A DNA stretch of 64,000 nt. It comes from Euphorbia lathyris. Its lineage: Eukaryota; Streptophyta; Magnoliopsida; Malpighiales; Euphorbiaceae. The notes beneath the pieces are model-generated. The model worked only from the letters and a program-made list of their open reading frames with translations. It made no database searches and was not told where the DNA came from. Positions 10,886 through 22,876 of the stretch are shown here, piece after piece (positions within the stretch are counted from its first letter, which is position 1; every line of letters begins with the position of its first letter). The stretch spans positions 16,468,501 through 16,532,500 of the forward strand of contig NC_088916.1 in assembly GCF_963576675.1 (NCBI RefSeq). The letters run 5' to 3'. The position numbers and the translations under genes were made by a program.

Positions 10886-12757
10886 TGTTGGACAACCAAG
10901 TTAAGACTTAAACAAAGAATTGAAGGAAAATAGGCAAACGTTTGGCAGCGGAAATATAATTTTTTTAACCTATTTCCTTTAACCAAGATCCGTTAATCGT
11001 TATTTCATATAAAGAGGGATAGAAGGAAATACCTTTTGATGTTCTATCTACTTTTGCAATCGAAGTGCCCCCAACTCTTACTCCGAGTTCACGAGCACAA
11101 AACAAAAACACAATTCAAACAAAGTTAGAACTCAACCGTATAATAGCAACCAAAGTAAATTGCCTCTAATTAATCAACACAAGATCAAGAAGTAAAAGAA
11201 AGAGATGAAAATCAATTGATCGGAAGCAAGCGGTGAACGATGATCCACTACAGTAGGGGGTCGAAATTCACTCTCCCCGGGATTGCTAGGGCTGGCCGAA
11301 ATTTACAATAAAGGGGGTATATATATCCTCTTCCATCTAAACCCTAGTCAGATAGAATTAGGTTACTGAATAAGAATTTAATTCGGAATAAAACTCGTAT
11401 TGTTATTATCTATAATTATATTTAAATATAAAGATAATAATAACTTATTGATAGGATAATAATAGAAGCAATTTAATCTCATTAAACTTCCTAACTTATT
11501 TATCCTATAATTAATTTAATTTAATTCATAATCATAATCTAATTATAATTGTTTAAATTAAATTAATTCCTTTATGTGTTTATAACACATAAATCGCCCC
11601 CCTATGCTACTGGGCCTTAGTGGACTCAGTTGGGCTTCCGTCAATTAATTAACATTTGTTTCTCTTTTGGGTTCCAAGTCTTATGTGTAACCCATTAGGT
11701 TCTTATTGCTTCTAGCCGTATACAACCATTAAATTAATTTTCTTAGAATTATATTTAATCTTTGTATAACGGAATGAGTATGTGAACTGTGATTGGCAGA
11801 TCCGAAACATTTCCCCCAGAGCTATAAGAAGACAGGTTGATTCTGTCGTTGACCTTTCCATATTAGTTACAGTATAATTCGATCCTTCATCAACTACATC
11901 CTTGAACAGAATCTTATGACTATGGATAATGTCAAGTCATATATAGCGAGACGTTCGTTTTACTTGTACAGGCCGAGTTAACTCCAATTAGATAGGTTAA
12001 GTGAAATCTGCATTTCAAGTCTTAAGCTATCACATTGCAAGGATTTAGAGTTAAGTCTTCCACAAGCGATCCTTGGACGTATCTCCCATTTATCAGCAGT
12101 GACAAATGCTCAATCCAATGTATAACTATCCTGCAATTACTTCATGTGATACCCAACGTCTGCCGTACACACCCCAGAGTCATCCCTGTTATGGATCGTG
12201 TTACAACAGGATCAAAACATCACATTCCATAATCCAGAATCACTAATTAACATTCCTTTGAGTCTTAGGATTACTTATACCTATTAATACTAATGAGATG
12301 AACATGTGACAAGGATAAATCTACCCATCCTGTTATCTCAAGTCGGGTCCCCAATCCTAATGAAATCCTTTCATTGGATCCATGTAACTGTCCAGATATC
12401 TGCATATCTGAAGCTTGTGAGATCAGCTCTTTGTCTCGAAAGAAAACATTGTTACATGCAAGTCTCAACAGTGTTATGTCAATCCCTATTCAAAACATAT
12501 CACTTGACTTGGGGTGGCTTTAAGTTTATTAGTTTATTATAATGTTTCGTCTCACTTCATGCTTGTATGAACACTTTATAATGACTTTAAATAAACTCAG
12601 GGATTTCCTTTTATTAGACTTATTTAGTTCTTTAAAAGAGGTTGCCTTTATACAGTTATGAAACCATATCTTATTAAAACAAATGACATAAAGAATAATT
12701 CATTTACATTAGGTTTATATCCTGGAACAATTGTCTATAGGACACTAAAGCCCAACA
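10886..12757. mobile_element. Probable solo LTR, copia-like
   Basis: The 1872-bp insert starts TGTTGGACAACC and ends AAAGCCCAACA, so TGTTGG and CCAACA form short inverted ends. Its removal restores an Athila-like LTR of the expected length. There is no internal region, PBS or coding frame. The flanks (GAGTT and AGAAT) do not give a clean target duplication. The ends resemble plant Ty1/copia LTRs, but the family is not certain. Confidence 0.6.
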
Positions 12758-13784
12758 AGAATGAAATGAAAATTATACAGATTAGGTGAGATATTACTTA
12801 TATTGAAAGAAACTAAGGCTTCTAGCTTCACTTAACCAATTTGCTTGGTAATAACACTTAACCCCTTTTTAAGTTGTTTTATCCTTTTTAAGATGGCGAT
12901 TTTTCTTATTAACTAATAGATTCTCGAGATTGGTTCTAAACTCTCGATTATTTACTTTCCTTTGATCCGGCTCAAGTAATTAATCTAGAGAAGCATTAAG
13001 TTTTATTAATCCAAACCTTTTTAACCTACTTTATCTTGGTCCGGCTAAAGTGATTACTTAAGATTCAAGAAAAATCGTTTGAGTAATTAGTTCTAAACTT
13101 TCGATTAATTACTTTCCCTTGGTCCGACTCAAGTAATTAATCCAAAGGAGCATTAAGTTTTCTTAGTTCCAAACCTTCGATTTATTACTTTCCCTTGGTC
13201 CGGCTCAAGTAATAAATCTAAGATTTGTAATAAGATTCATGAAAAACCTTGGAAAACCAATAAGCCACACTAAATGGTCATTAGGTCCAACTTATGAATT
13301 TCGATTAGTCAATTTAATCACGGTCAATATAAACGATTAATTATATTTAAGTAGGAATTTGGCCCATCTCCTATAAGCATTAAGAATCATAAGTTAGTTC
13401 TTAAAAAGGATAAATATAGCTTAAATAGGTTAAACATAATTACCATATAATTAAGGTTAAGATCCGCTTTTAGCCTTAGTCGAGGGGGTTTTAGCCCATG
13501 ATTAGATTAAAACACACCTTAGAAAGATAGATAATGGAGTTCATATTAATAAAAGAGATTAACGTTTAGAAGAACGGTGATGACAATTGTCGAACGAACT
13601 TCTCGGTAACTTAAAACTTACTTTTATTGGATGAACTTTTGCACAAACAACACTTTAAGAATAATAACAACAAATACAACAACAAAAACAACTGATCCTT
13701 AAAGAGAAGAATCAGCAAAACAACATTATAGAGGGAAGAATTAAGCCTAAGCTTGGTGTGCCTTCAAATGGCTCCCAATGTCTC

Positions 13785-13792
13785 CTTTTATA
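13785..13792 (-). promoter_or_regulatory. TATA box of the Athila-like LTR
   Basis: TATAAAAG on the sense (minus) strand, about 635 bp from the LTR start and about 360 bp downstream of the palindrome pair at 14155-14188. Confidence 0.5.
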
Positions 13793-14154
13793 GCAAAATG
13801 GCACACATACTTGCAAAGACCAAATCTCATTATATCTCATAACTCCTTAATCTTCTATACTCAGCTTTAAAGAGGGTGGTGGAAGACTTTGACAATTTAG
13901 GAGTAGAAATGAGTAAAGGTGGGAAAGGAATCATAGGCTTCAAAATGTTCATCAACTTAGGATAATTTTATGGACCTGTTACACTTCGAATTTGGAGATT
14001 ATTATCATTATTCATTTGTACATCTTTCTCTTAGCTTTCCAAAGCATTTTGAATCGCCTCAATCTGAGTCCGTATAAGGGAGATACGATGAAAATACGAA
14101 AATGTGTCAAATCTGTCCTAATGTGAACAATTGGACCTGAAATCTGTCAGCTCC

Positions 14155-14188
14155 ATCTCGATGAGATGTTTGTGCATCTCGACGAGAT
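14155..14188. repeat. Pair of 13-bp palindromes 21 bp apart in a U3 region
   Basis: ATCTCGATGAGAT (14155-14167) and ATCTCGACGAGAT (14176-14188) have 5-bp arms ATCTC/GAGAT round a 3-bp centre. Their starts are exactly 21 bp apart. Arm length, total length and spacing are those of the TACGC boxes in the other LTRs of this window, though the sequence is unrelated. Position within the LTR (about 240-270 bp from the sense start) also agrees. Confidence 0.7.
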
Positions 14189-14476
14189 GCATGTTGAATG
14201 TCACTAAAACTCATTGTTTTACTCCGTTTTACTTTTGAGTTCTCGCCTTAAGCCACGATTATGGTTATTTGTGTCGAAACCTTGCGAAAGTGCCTGAAAA
14301 GCACACGAAAATGACTTAGATACATAAAATGAAGAAAATATACAAAAACCATTATTAAAATTTATTAAAATGGTGCAAAATAACTATAATTAAATACGAA
14401 AAATGTTATAAAGTATGATGATAACATATGCCTTCCTGGTTATGATGTTCGCATAGCTCTTTGTATCAATAAATAC

Positions 14477-15869
14477 GGGTAAATTTCATCAATGATGTAC
14501 AACCTTGTCTCATTTCACACTTTGGTGTACAACCTTCAATTTGTCTCAGCAATATGTACGAACTTATAGGTGACCTCACACTTTGGTATACAGCAGGTAA
14601 AAGTGACCGGTCAACGCGAAGTCAACGCGCCACATCAGCAGTTTGACCGGTCAAAAAGTCAAAATTGAACAACCTAATATAAAATTACCTATATACCCCT
14701 ATCCATCCATCTTCTTCCCTCTCTTTCTTTCTCTCTCTCTCCCAATTTCTTTCTCTCCAACTCCAATCTCTCTCTTTAAACTCTTTCTCTCTCTTTAATT
14801 ATTAGGGTTGATACTAGAACTACCACTTCCAATGATCTATCAAATAAATCCTTCCCATTATACTATAATTTTCTCACCAGGAAGTAGAAATTTAAACGAA
14901 GCAGAAATTTCAATTAAGCAGCATTACTAAACATTATGAATCATTCAGGAAATTGCAAATTAGTTATAGCAATTGGTTAAAACGGTGGATTAGATAGGTA
15001 AACTAAAGGAAAAGATTTCCAAAATTGAAAATGGAACGACCATTTAGCCTCTCCTCCTGATTCAATCTCTTCACCGCCATCACCATATCCCATAAATGAC
15101 CAGTTCAACTGATGCTGTGAAAGATTAATAAATTGCTGCTGCACCGCCTGATTTAAAGTTTCTTGATAACGTGGAAAAGATTAAGCCACTAACATGTAAG
15201 TTCTTTTAACAGCGCTCATTATAACAACTACAACCGCCACTGACATTATACTACTTGGTGTGACAACCTTCGATCCAGTCTTCGAATTACGAGGAGCTTG
15301 GGAGTTGATGTCCTTTGTTTAACCGATTCCGTTGAAGACGCCAGTGGACTCGCTTCAGGTGAGTTTGCAGATGTACATGTTTGCGTTGGCAAACCTAGAG
15401 AAATTGCAGGAAACGATGATGAAGATTAATCAAATGGGATGTTCATTGCGTTGATACTACCACTTCTGCCGCCACCATTTATGTTCTGAACTTTTTGGTG
15501 CTTAATGGCTATTCATTTTCATTAAATGGGTTATGTGTTATCACTTTGTGGGTTGCGATGCAGAGATAGAGAGACAAAATTAGAGAGAGGAATGAGGAGT
15601 TTTAGAGTTAGAGAGAGAAATTTAGGGAGTATAATGAAGGGGAGGGTACGATGGTAATTAAATATAAGGTGGGTACCTATTTTTTTAAGAAATGAGTTGA
15701 AAAAGAGTGAAATGACAGATTTGACCGGTTTGACTAGTCATTTTTACCTGTCGTACACCAAAATGGGAGGTCATCTATAAGTTCGTACATATTAGTGAGA
15801 CAAATTGAAGGTTGTACACCAAAATGTAAAATGAGACAAACGTTGTACACCATTGATGAAATTTATCCC
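14477..15869. mobile_element. Mutator-like element with 9-bp target duplication
   Basis: The 1393-bp element starts GGGTAAATTTCATCAATGAT and ends with its near-inverse. The inverted repeats run about 170 bp and include TTGGTGTACAACCTTCAATT, GTACGAACTTATAG and GACCGGTCAA-type words. A perfect 9-bp direct repeat AATAAATAC flanks it (14468-14476, 15870-15878). No transposase frame is present. Between the arms lie a pyrimidine-rich tract (14700-14800) and a middle part of different composition that may be captured host sequence. Confidence 0.85.
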
Positions 15870-16429
15870 AATAAATACCCATCGGATAGTGAAGTTCTCA
15901 ATGACCATGTCAATTACCAAGGCATCCTTATGACCTTGCTTTGGGGTGTTTTCAGACTACCAAATGAAAACTTGGAGCTTGACTCATAGAGCCTAAATCT
16001 ATTATTGGAAGCTTTTTTCCTATTTATTGTATGGTTTCCTGGTTGTCCTTTGATAATCACATTGATGACCCCTTAGGAAGTGTGTTCCTTAGTTAGTGAC
16101 TCCTTTTGCTCGGTAGTAGGCGCTTTTTAGAATTTCTATAGGATGTGGTTAAGGATTCCTCTTTGCGCCATTTTATACAGCTCGATTGTAAGTTGTTTGC
16201 AATCTTTGGTATCATGACCCTCGCTCTTGTGAAATTCACATTAGGCCTCATTATTGTGATGCCCCAATTTTTTAGTTTTAGGGGGTAGTCAATTTATTTC
16301 TTGTTCTTTTCTACCCAGCATAACACCTCCCTTTTTTAATTGAGAGGTATGAAGTTCCACTCTAGTTATTCCTTTTTCTTCTTGTGTGGACTTTATCTTT
16401 ATATCCCCTGCGGTGGTGCTTTGAGCTAC
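15870..16429 (-). pseudogene. Old Tat-type gypsy gag C-terminus and protease start (decayed)
   Basis: Minus-strand reading gives CEFHKSEGHDTKDCKQL near 16240-16170, the histidine/cysteine motif of Tat/Ogre gag proteins, with stops on both sides. Further on (15930-15880, continuing across the Mutator-like insert into 14467-14427) stands DALVIDMVIENFTIRWVFID, which matches the beginning of a Tat protease where a catalytic D-G-S is expected; here that site is D-T-K, so it is dead. The 5' half of the same gag lies beyond the nested elements at 41481-43235. This is the oldest retroelement layer recognised here. Confidence 0.6.
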
Positions 16430-18646
16430 TGTCACACCCGACCCTAAACGGCACTGGGTATGAACGAAAGACATGACGACGAACGTCTATCTGTCTAAAA
16501 GTCAAACCTATTCCATCACTTCTTAAACGTAAAAGCTTATTCATTTATCCCCCTTAATTCAATCATCATATCTTAGGACTCATTATATTCTTAAACAAAA
16601 TTTTCCTTATGAACTCATAAGACATTTATTTAGATCATCTAAATTTTATTTATTTATTTGTTTGTTTGGCTTAGACTTGATAATTCTATCAAGCTTCCTA
16701 TGTATCCCGAATGCAACGTCATTTAAAATTTAAAACGGGAATCAAAGCCACGTAGTTCTACTCGATACTTCTATCACATTCACGATGATCCATGAATATC
16801 TTAGGTATTTCACATCACAAATTCAACCTCAGATTCGTGTTTCATGTCCATAACTTAACGTAATAACATTACCTTAAGATTAAGTATCTAACTAGAGCCT
16901 ACTTGACCAAATCCGTTCATTTAATACAATCATTTAGTTCTTTTTATAGTTTTACTCACCTCACCTTGTTCAAACACATTAATTAGCAAACCAAAACTGA
17001 GCAACCTTGTAACTCGATGAATTACTTGAATTACATGATTTCTTAAATTTGTCTGGTCTTATATTTAGCATATTGAACATCAATAAGATGTGTGAGCTTC
17101 TTATCCTAACATTTAAGAAATGGTTTCAGTCCATTGAAACTCAAAAACACCAAAATTAACTATCCATGAAGGACTTGAAATTAAATGTACTCAAGAGAAA
17201 AATAAATCACTAAGCATGTCATTTCCAAGCCAGCAAGCAAGCAACAAACATAGGCTCCATGAATAATTCATACTTTCAGAATTTTAACCAACAAAATGCA
17301 TAAAAACGTTGCATCAAAGATCTTTCAAGTGAAATCACAAGATTAAGCAAATAAATGACAGGAAAGGAGCAGATCCACTATATCTAAAGCCAAACGTCGG
17401 AACCTTCACGTATCAAAATCAAATTGTTCTATATTTACTTGAACAAATTCCAACAATGAAATGAAAACGCATATAATTTTTGAGCTCACCATAGCAAGAA
17501 CCACATAGATAAAAAGAGAAGGAAATGCAGTCTGTTCATTTCCTTTTTAACTGTTCATATATATATATTTCTAATTGTAACATTAAAGCTCCTTTGAGTT
17601 AGAGATCAAAATCTCTGAAATCATGAACACATTTTCTCAAATCCATATAAACTTAAAAAAGAAAACTCGTTGAATCGCACATATATAAATATGCTAGAAT
17701 CCCAATTACGAGCTAAGATTACTCTCAAGAACTTCCAAAAACTGACTAAATCAAATGACATGAATCAGACCGATCAGTGAATCCTTATACTCGAATTAAT
17801 TATGATGAAAGACTCTTCAAATCCCTAGACTTCTAAAAGAACATATTGAATCATGTAGCAAAGAAGTTCAATTTCCTAATTCAAACCCCCTTGAATCTTC
17901 CAAAATTTTTCTTAATCACATAAATTAACCCAAAAACTCTAGCATAGGAGGTTTCAAGATGGACACTTCTTACCTGCATGCCGATTCAGTATAGCAAATA
18001 AGCTTAATGTCCTAATTTCCAAACTTAATGTCCTAATTTCCAATCAGGAAAGAAAAGAGAGGAAGCAGTTCAATCAGTGAGAGAGACCAATTCATGGAGA
18101 ACCTTTTTCTGTTTCCCTGATTTCCAATCGAGAAAGAGGAGATGAACTGGGTTTCTCTACTTTCCTCCCTCCCTAGTGCGTTACCTATCAGAAGAAATCT
18201 GCCCCTTTTCAGTTCAATACGGTTTTGGGACACGTATTTATCTAGGAGAATGGGGTTTGGGACACGTATCCAGAAGAATGGCCATCTGTTCCACTTCCTG
18301 AATATAACATCTATAGGATATGATTTGTTTTAAAAAAATTGTAATTTATTCCCTAAATTATTAAATTGTGCAATTAGGTCCCTCAATCCTACCTTTCCCC
18401 ATTTTAATTTGTTTTAAAATTTCAATTTAGGCCCAAATCTCCAGCTCTAGTAATTAGGCCTCGTTTATCACTTCGTTTCATGAGTGAATAGAAAATTAAG
18501 AGATTCAATTATTCCGTATCAATTGAAAAACTGAAAATTCATCAGTAACCCGAATAATTAATCGGGTTCTATATGGACCTTAATTTATTTCAATCATAAA
18601 AATATCAACTTATAAAAATTCGAAAGTTTTGGACACGAACGTGACA
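16430..18646 (-). repeat. 3' LTR of the outer gypsy element
   Basis: A 2217-bp LTR. The same sequence, with small differences, recurs as 29876-31044, 38559-38746 and 40654-41480 of the split right LTR (about 2.18 kb after removing insertions). All short frames in it are chance. It holds a local repeat, TTTGGGACACGTAT, twice near 18224-18270. Confidence 0.85.
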
Positions 18647-19237
18647 GTTCTCTCCCCCTTAAAGAATTTTGTCCTCAAAATTCCTAAAAAAAATTTATTC
18701 TCAATCTTAGCTATTACAAGTTATTACCTTAAAAATAAAAATTCAAAAGAAACACCCCACATTATTTCAAGACTCTAAAATATGAATAGTCCTTTCATAC
18801 ATGCCAAACATTCATCAGAATCTTTCAAATATGCTTTAAACAAAATATTCCATTAAAAACATACGTACGCATCCATCAAAAAGTACATCCCCTTTGTCAT
18901 ATCTCTAATCATATCCATATTCGAGATGCTCATAATATTACCTAGTCCCGCATGGTCTTACCCAACACTTCTTTGCCATGCCCGACAGGTCTTTCAACTA
19001 TGTACACAGGCCATGTCCCTCACTGAACATGGTCTTCAGATATCGAAACCAGCCGTCTGGACTACTCCCGATGGATACGAAACATTTTTCTATTAAAATT
19101 CTAACAAGATCAAAACTCACCAAATATCCAACCAAACTTCGATTTATATAAAATTTTCCATCAAAATAACAGTTTAACCAAAATTTCACAAAAAGCACCA
19201 ATTTTAAACCCAACTCCTTTTTTTATTCATACGTACC
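18647..19237 (-). other. Internal region of the outer gypsy element, 3' part
   Basis: Begins with the polypurine tract next to the LTR (about 18647-18665). It holds no coding frame. A stretch near 18930-19090 (GGTCTTACCCAACACTTC onward) is repeated with about three-quarters identity near 28985-29140 on the other side of the nested Athila-like element, so the internal region contains a diverged tandem repeat. Confidence 0.65.
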
Positions 19238-20269
19238 TGATAGCGCGAAGTCTAGTGGTCGTATTTCTTACGACGAAATGTATATTACGATGATTGTGCT
19301 ATGATTATGGGTGTGGTCTTTCTAAGTGCTTTGTATCTACTAGACGTCACTACTTAGGGGCAAGTGTACCCCGTCGTATCAAGTAATAATCCGGTTAAGA
19401 CCGGGTATCGAATCCACGGGATTTATAATTGCAAGTATTAAACGACTCGGTTTTATATGTTATTTAAGCGGTGAATACTTTGAGGTTGATGGGGGAACCA
19501 ACTACAAACTACTCCTAACTACGGGTGAGGCAAATTTATGTAACGAAACTCTTAAGAAGTGATACGGTTGGTGATAAGTTATAACTATGACAAATAACGA
19601 CTCCTAATGCACATAAGGTTAATGTTTTGCTCTTGCAAAGACGACTATGTGTAGTTCAACCGACCCGTGAAGTACTTAGACGACGTGGTTCCTAGTCAAG
19701 GCGTGTCTAATGCTTGGGACCAGAAATTAGGGCCCGTAAGTTCCGTGGTTTGTCAATTCCTACGGTTTCCGGGTTGTCACTTCCGGTAAGGCAACACCTA
19801 TATGAATCCCTAAAAATAGCCCGAATGGCGTTGGTAGTCGCGTTCTCCTCCACAACAATCAATTATAAGTATCAAAACAAGTAACAAACATCAACACATA
19901 TATAGAAAAGAAGATTACGAATCATAAATTATAAATATGGAAGGTGTAAATATGGATTACAAACAAGCCTAGTACATAGGATGAGATCAAGCTAATTAGC
20001 AAGTGTAAAGGGAAGAATCCACCCTCGGAACTAGCTAACCGGACTCAAAAGCCGTCTCTAAGGACTTGAATGGTGGAACTCTCGAGCTTGGTGTGCGGGG
20101 AGATGGAGCGATACTTCGATGGAATGCCGAGAGCAACGAACAAGCTCTCGAGATGGAAGAGTTTTATTACACAAAGCCTAAAAACACAAATATAAACTAA
20201 AACAAGTATAGTTTTTGCTCTCTAAAACATATGGTATGGTCTTGTTTCAAATGGAGTTTAAGAGCTTCC

Positions 20270-20277
20270 TATTTATA
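20270..20277 (-). promoter_or_regulatory. TATA box of the Athila-like LTR
   Basis: TATAAATA on the sense (minus) strand, about 80 bp downstream of the last palindrome box. The same box is at 27853-27846 in the other LTR. The array therefore lies in U3, directly upstream of the presumed core promoter. Confidence 0.6.
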
Positions 20278-20355
20278 AACATCAAGCAAGGGCAATGTTG
20301 TAACTTCACAAAGCACAAGTATGGAGCAACATTATTTGGTGCAGAAATCCCATGA

Positions 20356-20805
20356 TACGCCCCGCGTAAGTGCCCATTCCGTCAGAAATCTCCTGCATGT
20401 GGACCAATTCCATGTCTTGTTGTCTCAAGCACGCCATGCGTAGCTGAAATACGCCCCGCGTGTTTGAGTCTCTGAAGTTTTATTGCTTGAATTGGAGCTT
20501 TTACGCCGTGCGTAGCTGAAGCACGCCCCGCGTAAATGAGTCTCTGAGCTTTTATCATCGAGGAATTTCCTGGTACGCCTCGCGTGTATGGCGATACGCC
20601 TCGCATACGAAGAGTTGACTCAAGGAGACAGTGCAGTCTGACTTTCAGGATTAGACCAATTATTTCCGACATGTGTCATACGCCCCGCGTAGGGTGGCAC
20701 ATGCCCCGCGTATGCTGAGTCAATTCCACATGGCGTCTGCGGATAAGACAATTATTGCTGACACCATGTTTCACGCCCCACGTAAAGGATGATACGCCCC
20801 GCGTA
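20356..20805 (-). repeat. U3 array of TACGC...GCGTA palindrome boxes (3' LTR)
   Basis: Twelve 13-bp boxes of type TACGCCCCGCGTA (arms TACGC/GCGTA, centre CCC or a variant) start at about 20356, 20430, 20450, 20502, 20522, 20574, 20595, 20679, 20700, 20772 and 20793, with one lost after 20368. Boxes come in pairs 20-21 bp apart, and three consecutive pairs recur at 72 bp (20430, 20502, 20574). Spacers share a TGAGTCTCTGAAG word, so the array grew by tandem duplication of a 72-bp unit. All boxes have GGG on the element's sense strand. Most base changes are C to T or G to A at CpG. Confidence 0.85.
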
Positions 20806-21042
20806 TTTGAGTAGATTTTTGCTCCTTGCTCGTACCTAAAATACAAATCTTGCGAGCCGAGTTAGCTTGACGTTTTTATTTCCTAAACTAGTCAAAAATA
20901 CGGAAAATTAACTGAAAGTACGAAGTTTATTTTTATTTCTTTATTTTATCAAAACGCTTTATTTTTGTAATTAAACTTATTTATTTTATCCAAAATCAAC
21001 CCGTAAATCACGCTAAAAGATAGGGATAAAATACCCCTATCA

Positions 21043-22521
21043 AACCTCCTCGGACTTTAAAGTTTTACTTGTCCTCAAGTAAAAGAAATCGAAAGACAAG
21101 GGATTGAGAAAATTAAGAAACAAACCGAAGGTTGGTTTTGCTAAGTGCATGATTTCAAAGTTACGGTTTTATGCAAAGGTTTCGGTAAGTACCTACGCAA
21201 ACAATTGAGTACAAATCTTGTTTGAAACCTCCATGATCAAGATTAATAGGCAATATTAACGGGGGTTGATTATCTTTTGAGAACCCGATAGTACCTCACC
21301 AAGGGATTTCGCTCTTACGCTCAATTTTTTTAGGTGGGTCGGTGTTTTAGCACTCTTCTTTGCACTTACTCGAGATCATGTTGAATTTGCATTTTCATCC
21401 GGGTTTTTCCTCCTAAAATATGGTTAGGCAACATTAAAAATGAACCCGGAGGGGGGTTGCAATGTGGGTGGCTTCTTTAGTGGTTAGTTTAAAGAAACTC
21501 GAGTTCAAAAATACCGTTTTGTGATGGCACCGTGTTTTTGTTTATCTCGGCCTTGGCAAATTTTACAAAATATACTTTAAAATTGCTCGGGTGGAGCTTG
21601 AGAATGCCTTTTTATTTTTATCGTATCCTTTGTTTTGATAGAGGCACAAAAATAATATTTTGAAGGCTTATGGTGCTCGTTTGTTAAGGCCGTGACTTTT
21701 TCCGAGTAATTTGGATGCAAATTGATTTTGTCGGTATTCGAACAAGAGGAAAAATGGTTAAATGTTAAAAGGGGTATTAACAAAAAGTTGGTTAATAGGC
21801 TCGAAGGGGTTTCCTAATGTTTAATGAAAACGAGAAAAATAAATTAAGAAAAATTAGCCTAAGTGGGTTCGGTTTATCATCTATTGCCTTTTTACCAAAA
21901 ATAAGTGTACTTAACCCGGTATTGGATGCAAATTCTATGAGTCGAGTGAAGTCAAAGCTCTCGAAAACTTGTGAAAGAATTAGAGTTCTCGTACGAACTC
22001 CTTTCGGCTCAAAAATACCTCACAAAGATTCGGATTTAAATTGTGTACTATCAAGTCTTCGCTAAATTCTCAACTATCCCGTTTTTATTGCCTTTTCAAA
22101 GTTCATTATGGAGATAACATTTGGGTTAAGACTCAATGTCTTAGTTTAGTACTAACCTAAGCTTTGCACAAATTCCCTAATTTCAAAACCAAGACTAAAA
22201 TTCCTTAATTAGATCATCCCCTTTGTGTGCCGACAATATTTATATTTAAGGACAAACAACGGAACATTTAAATAATTTCCGAGGGGGGTTAATGTGTCGG
22301 GAAAATTTTTAAGAATTGATAAATTAGTTTAATTATTTTTGTGTTTATTTTATTTTTATTTTTGTTTTTGTTAGTGCAAAACAAACGTTAAGTGCGGGGT
22401 TGCACGACCCTCCGCATTATTTAAAATGACGCCTATTCCAAGGGCTTCGTAAAAAGAAGTCAAAACAAAAACAAAAATAAAGGTAAGGAAGGGAAAGAAG
22501 ACCCTTAGTGGTCAGGGGCCC
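21043..22521 (-). other. Non-coding tail of the Athila-like element
   Basis: Between the accessory ORF with its array and the 3' LTR. The polypurine tract GAGGAGGTT (minus strand) touches the LTR at 21043-21051. Frames at 21577-21783 and 21817-22065 have no recognisable content and are probably chance. Confidence 0.6.
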
Positions 22522-22700
22522 TACGCGAGGCGTGCCCAGGGGGGCGCCCCGCGTAGGGTGGCGGTTTTATCTCTTTTTGAGTCAGAAACTCAAATACGCG
22601 AGGCGCAGGAACAGGGCGCCCTGCGTGTTTGAGTTTCTGAACGTTTTTAAGTAGGAGAATGCAGGGTACGCGGGGCGTACCATGGGGTACGCCCTGCGTG
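22522..22700. repeat. Internal palindrome-box array C
   Basis: Three convergent pairs: a box with GGGG-type centre followed by one with CCCC-type centre. First boxes start at about 22522, 22595 and 22667, i.e. 73 and 72 bp apart; the clearest pair is TACGCGGGGCGTA at 22667-22679 with TACGCCCTGCGTG at 22688-22700. The array lies downstream of the accessory ORF. Confidence 0.75.
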
Positions 22701-22876
22701 GTGTTATTTTAAACAACAAAAACAAACACAACGAAAGCACAAAACACAACCGGAACTTAACGATATATATTAGAATGAAAACATCGTACACTAAAAACAT
22801 GAAAAATAACACAAGAAATAACAAAAACAACATCAAAAGGAAATACATAAAGAAAACATAAAAAGAAAAACGGAAA

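Larger units (their letters stand above)
10725..14426 (-). mobile_element. Athila-like LTR, interrupted by a copia-like solo LTR
   Basis: In the sense (minus) direction it begins TGTTATCATCATAC and ends CGCATCA, next to the Athila-type PBS. Subtracting the nested insertion 10886-12757 leaves about 1.83 kb, the same length as the LTRs of the Athila-like element at 19-28 kb. A TATAAAAG box lies at 13792-13785 (minus), and a pair of 13-bp palindromes lies about 240-270 bp from the sense start. It is inserted into the old Tat-type protease region. Its partner LTR is missing. Confidence 0.7.
19238..21042 (-). repeat. 3' LTR of the Athila-like element
   Basis: 1805 bp, close to identical with the 5' LTR at 26814-28639. 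The clearest difference is the loss here of about 21 bp holding one palindrome box (after 20368; present at 27953-27965 in the other LTR), as expected from slippage between repeated boxes. A TATA box is at 20277-20270. Confidence 0.92.

Noticed and set aside
10886..12757. A clean target duplication for the copia-like solo LTR
   Set aside because: Flanks GAGTT and AGAAT do not match; the call rests on the end sequences and on restoring the host LTR length.
20382..20672. Minus-strand frame with repeated TRGV-like words (also 27979-28269)
   Set aside because: The repeated peptide is the translation of the GC-rich palindrome boxes; frames on both strands and in the other element show the same.
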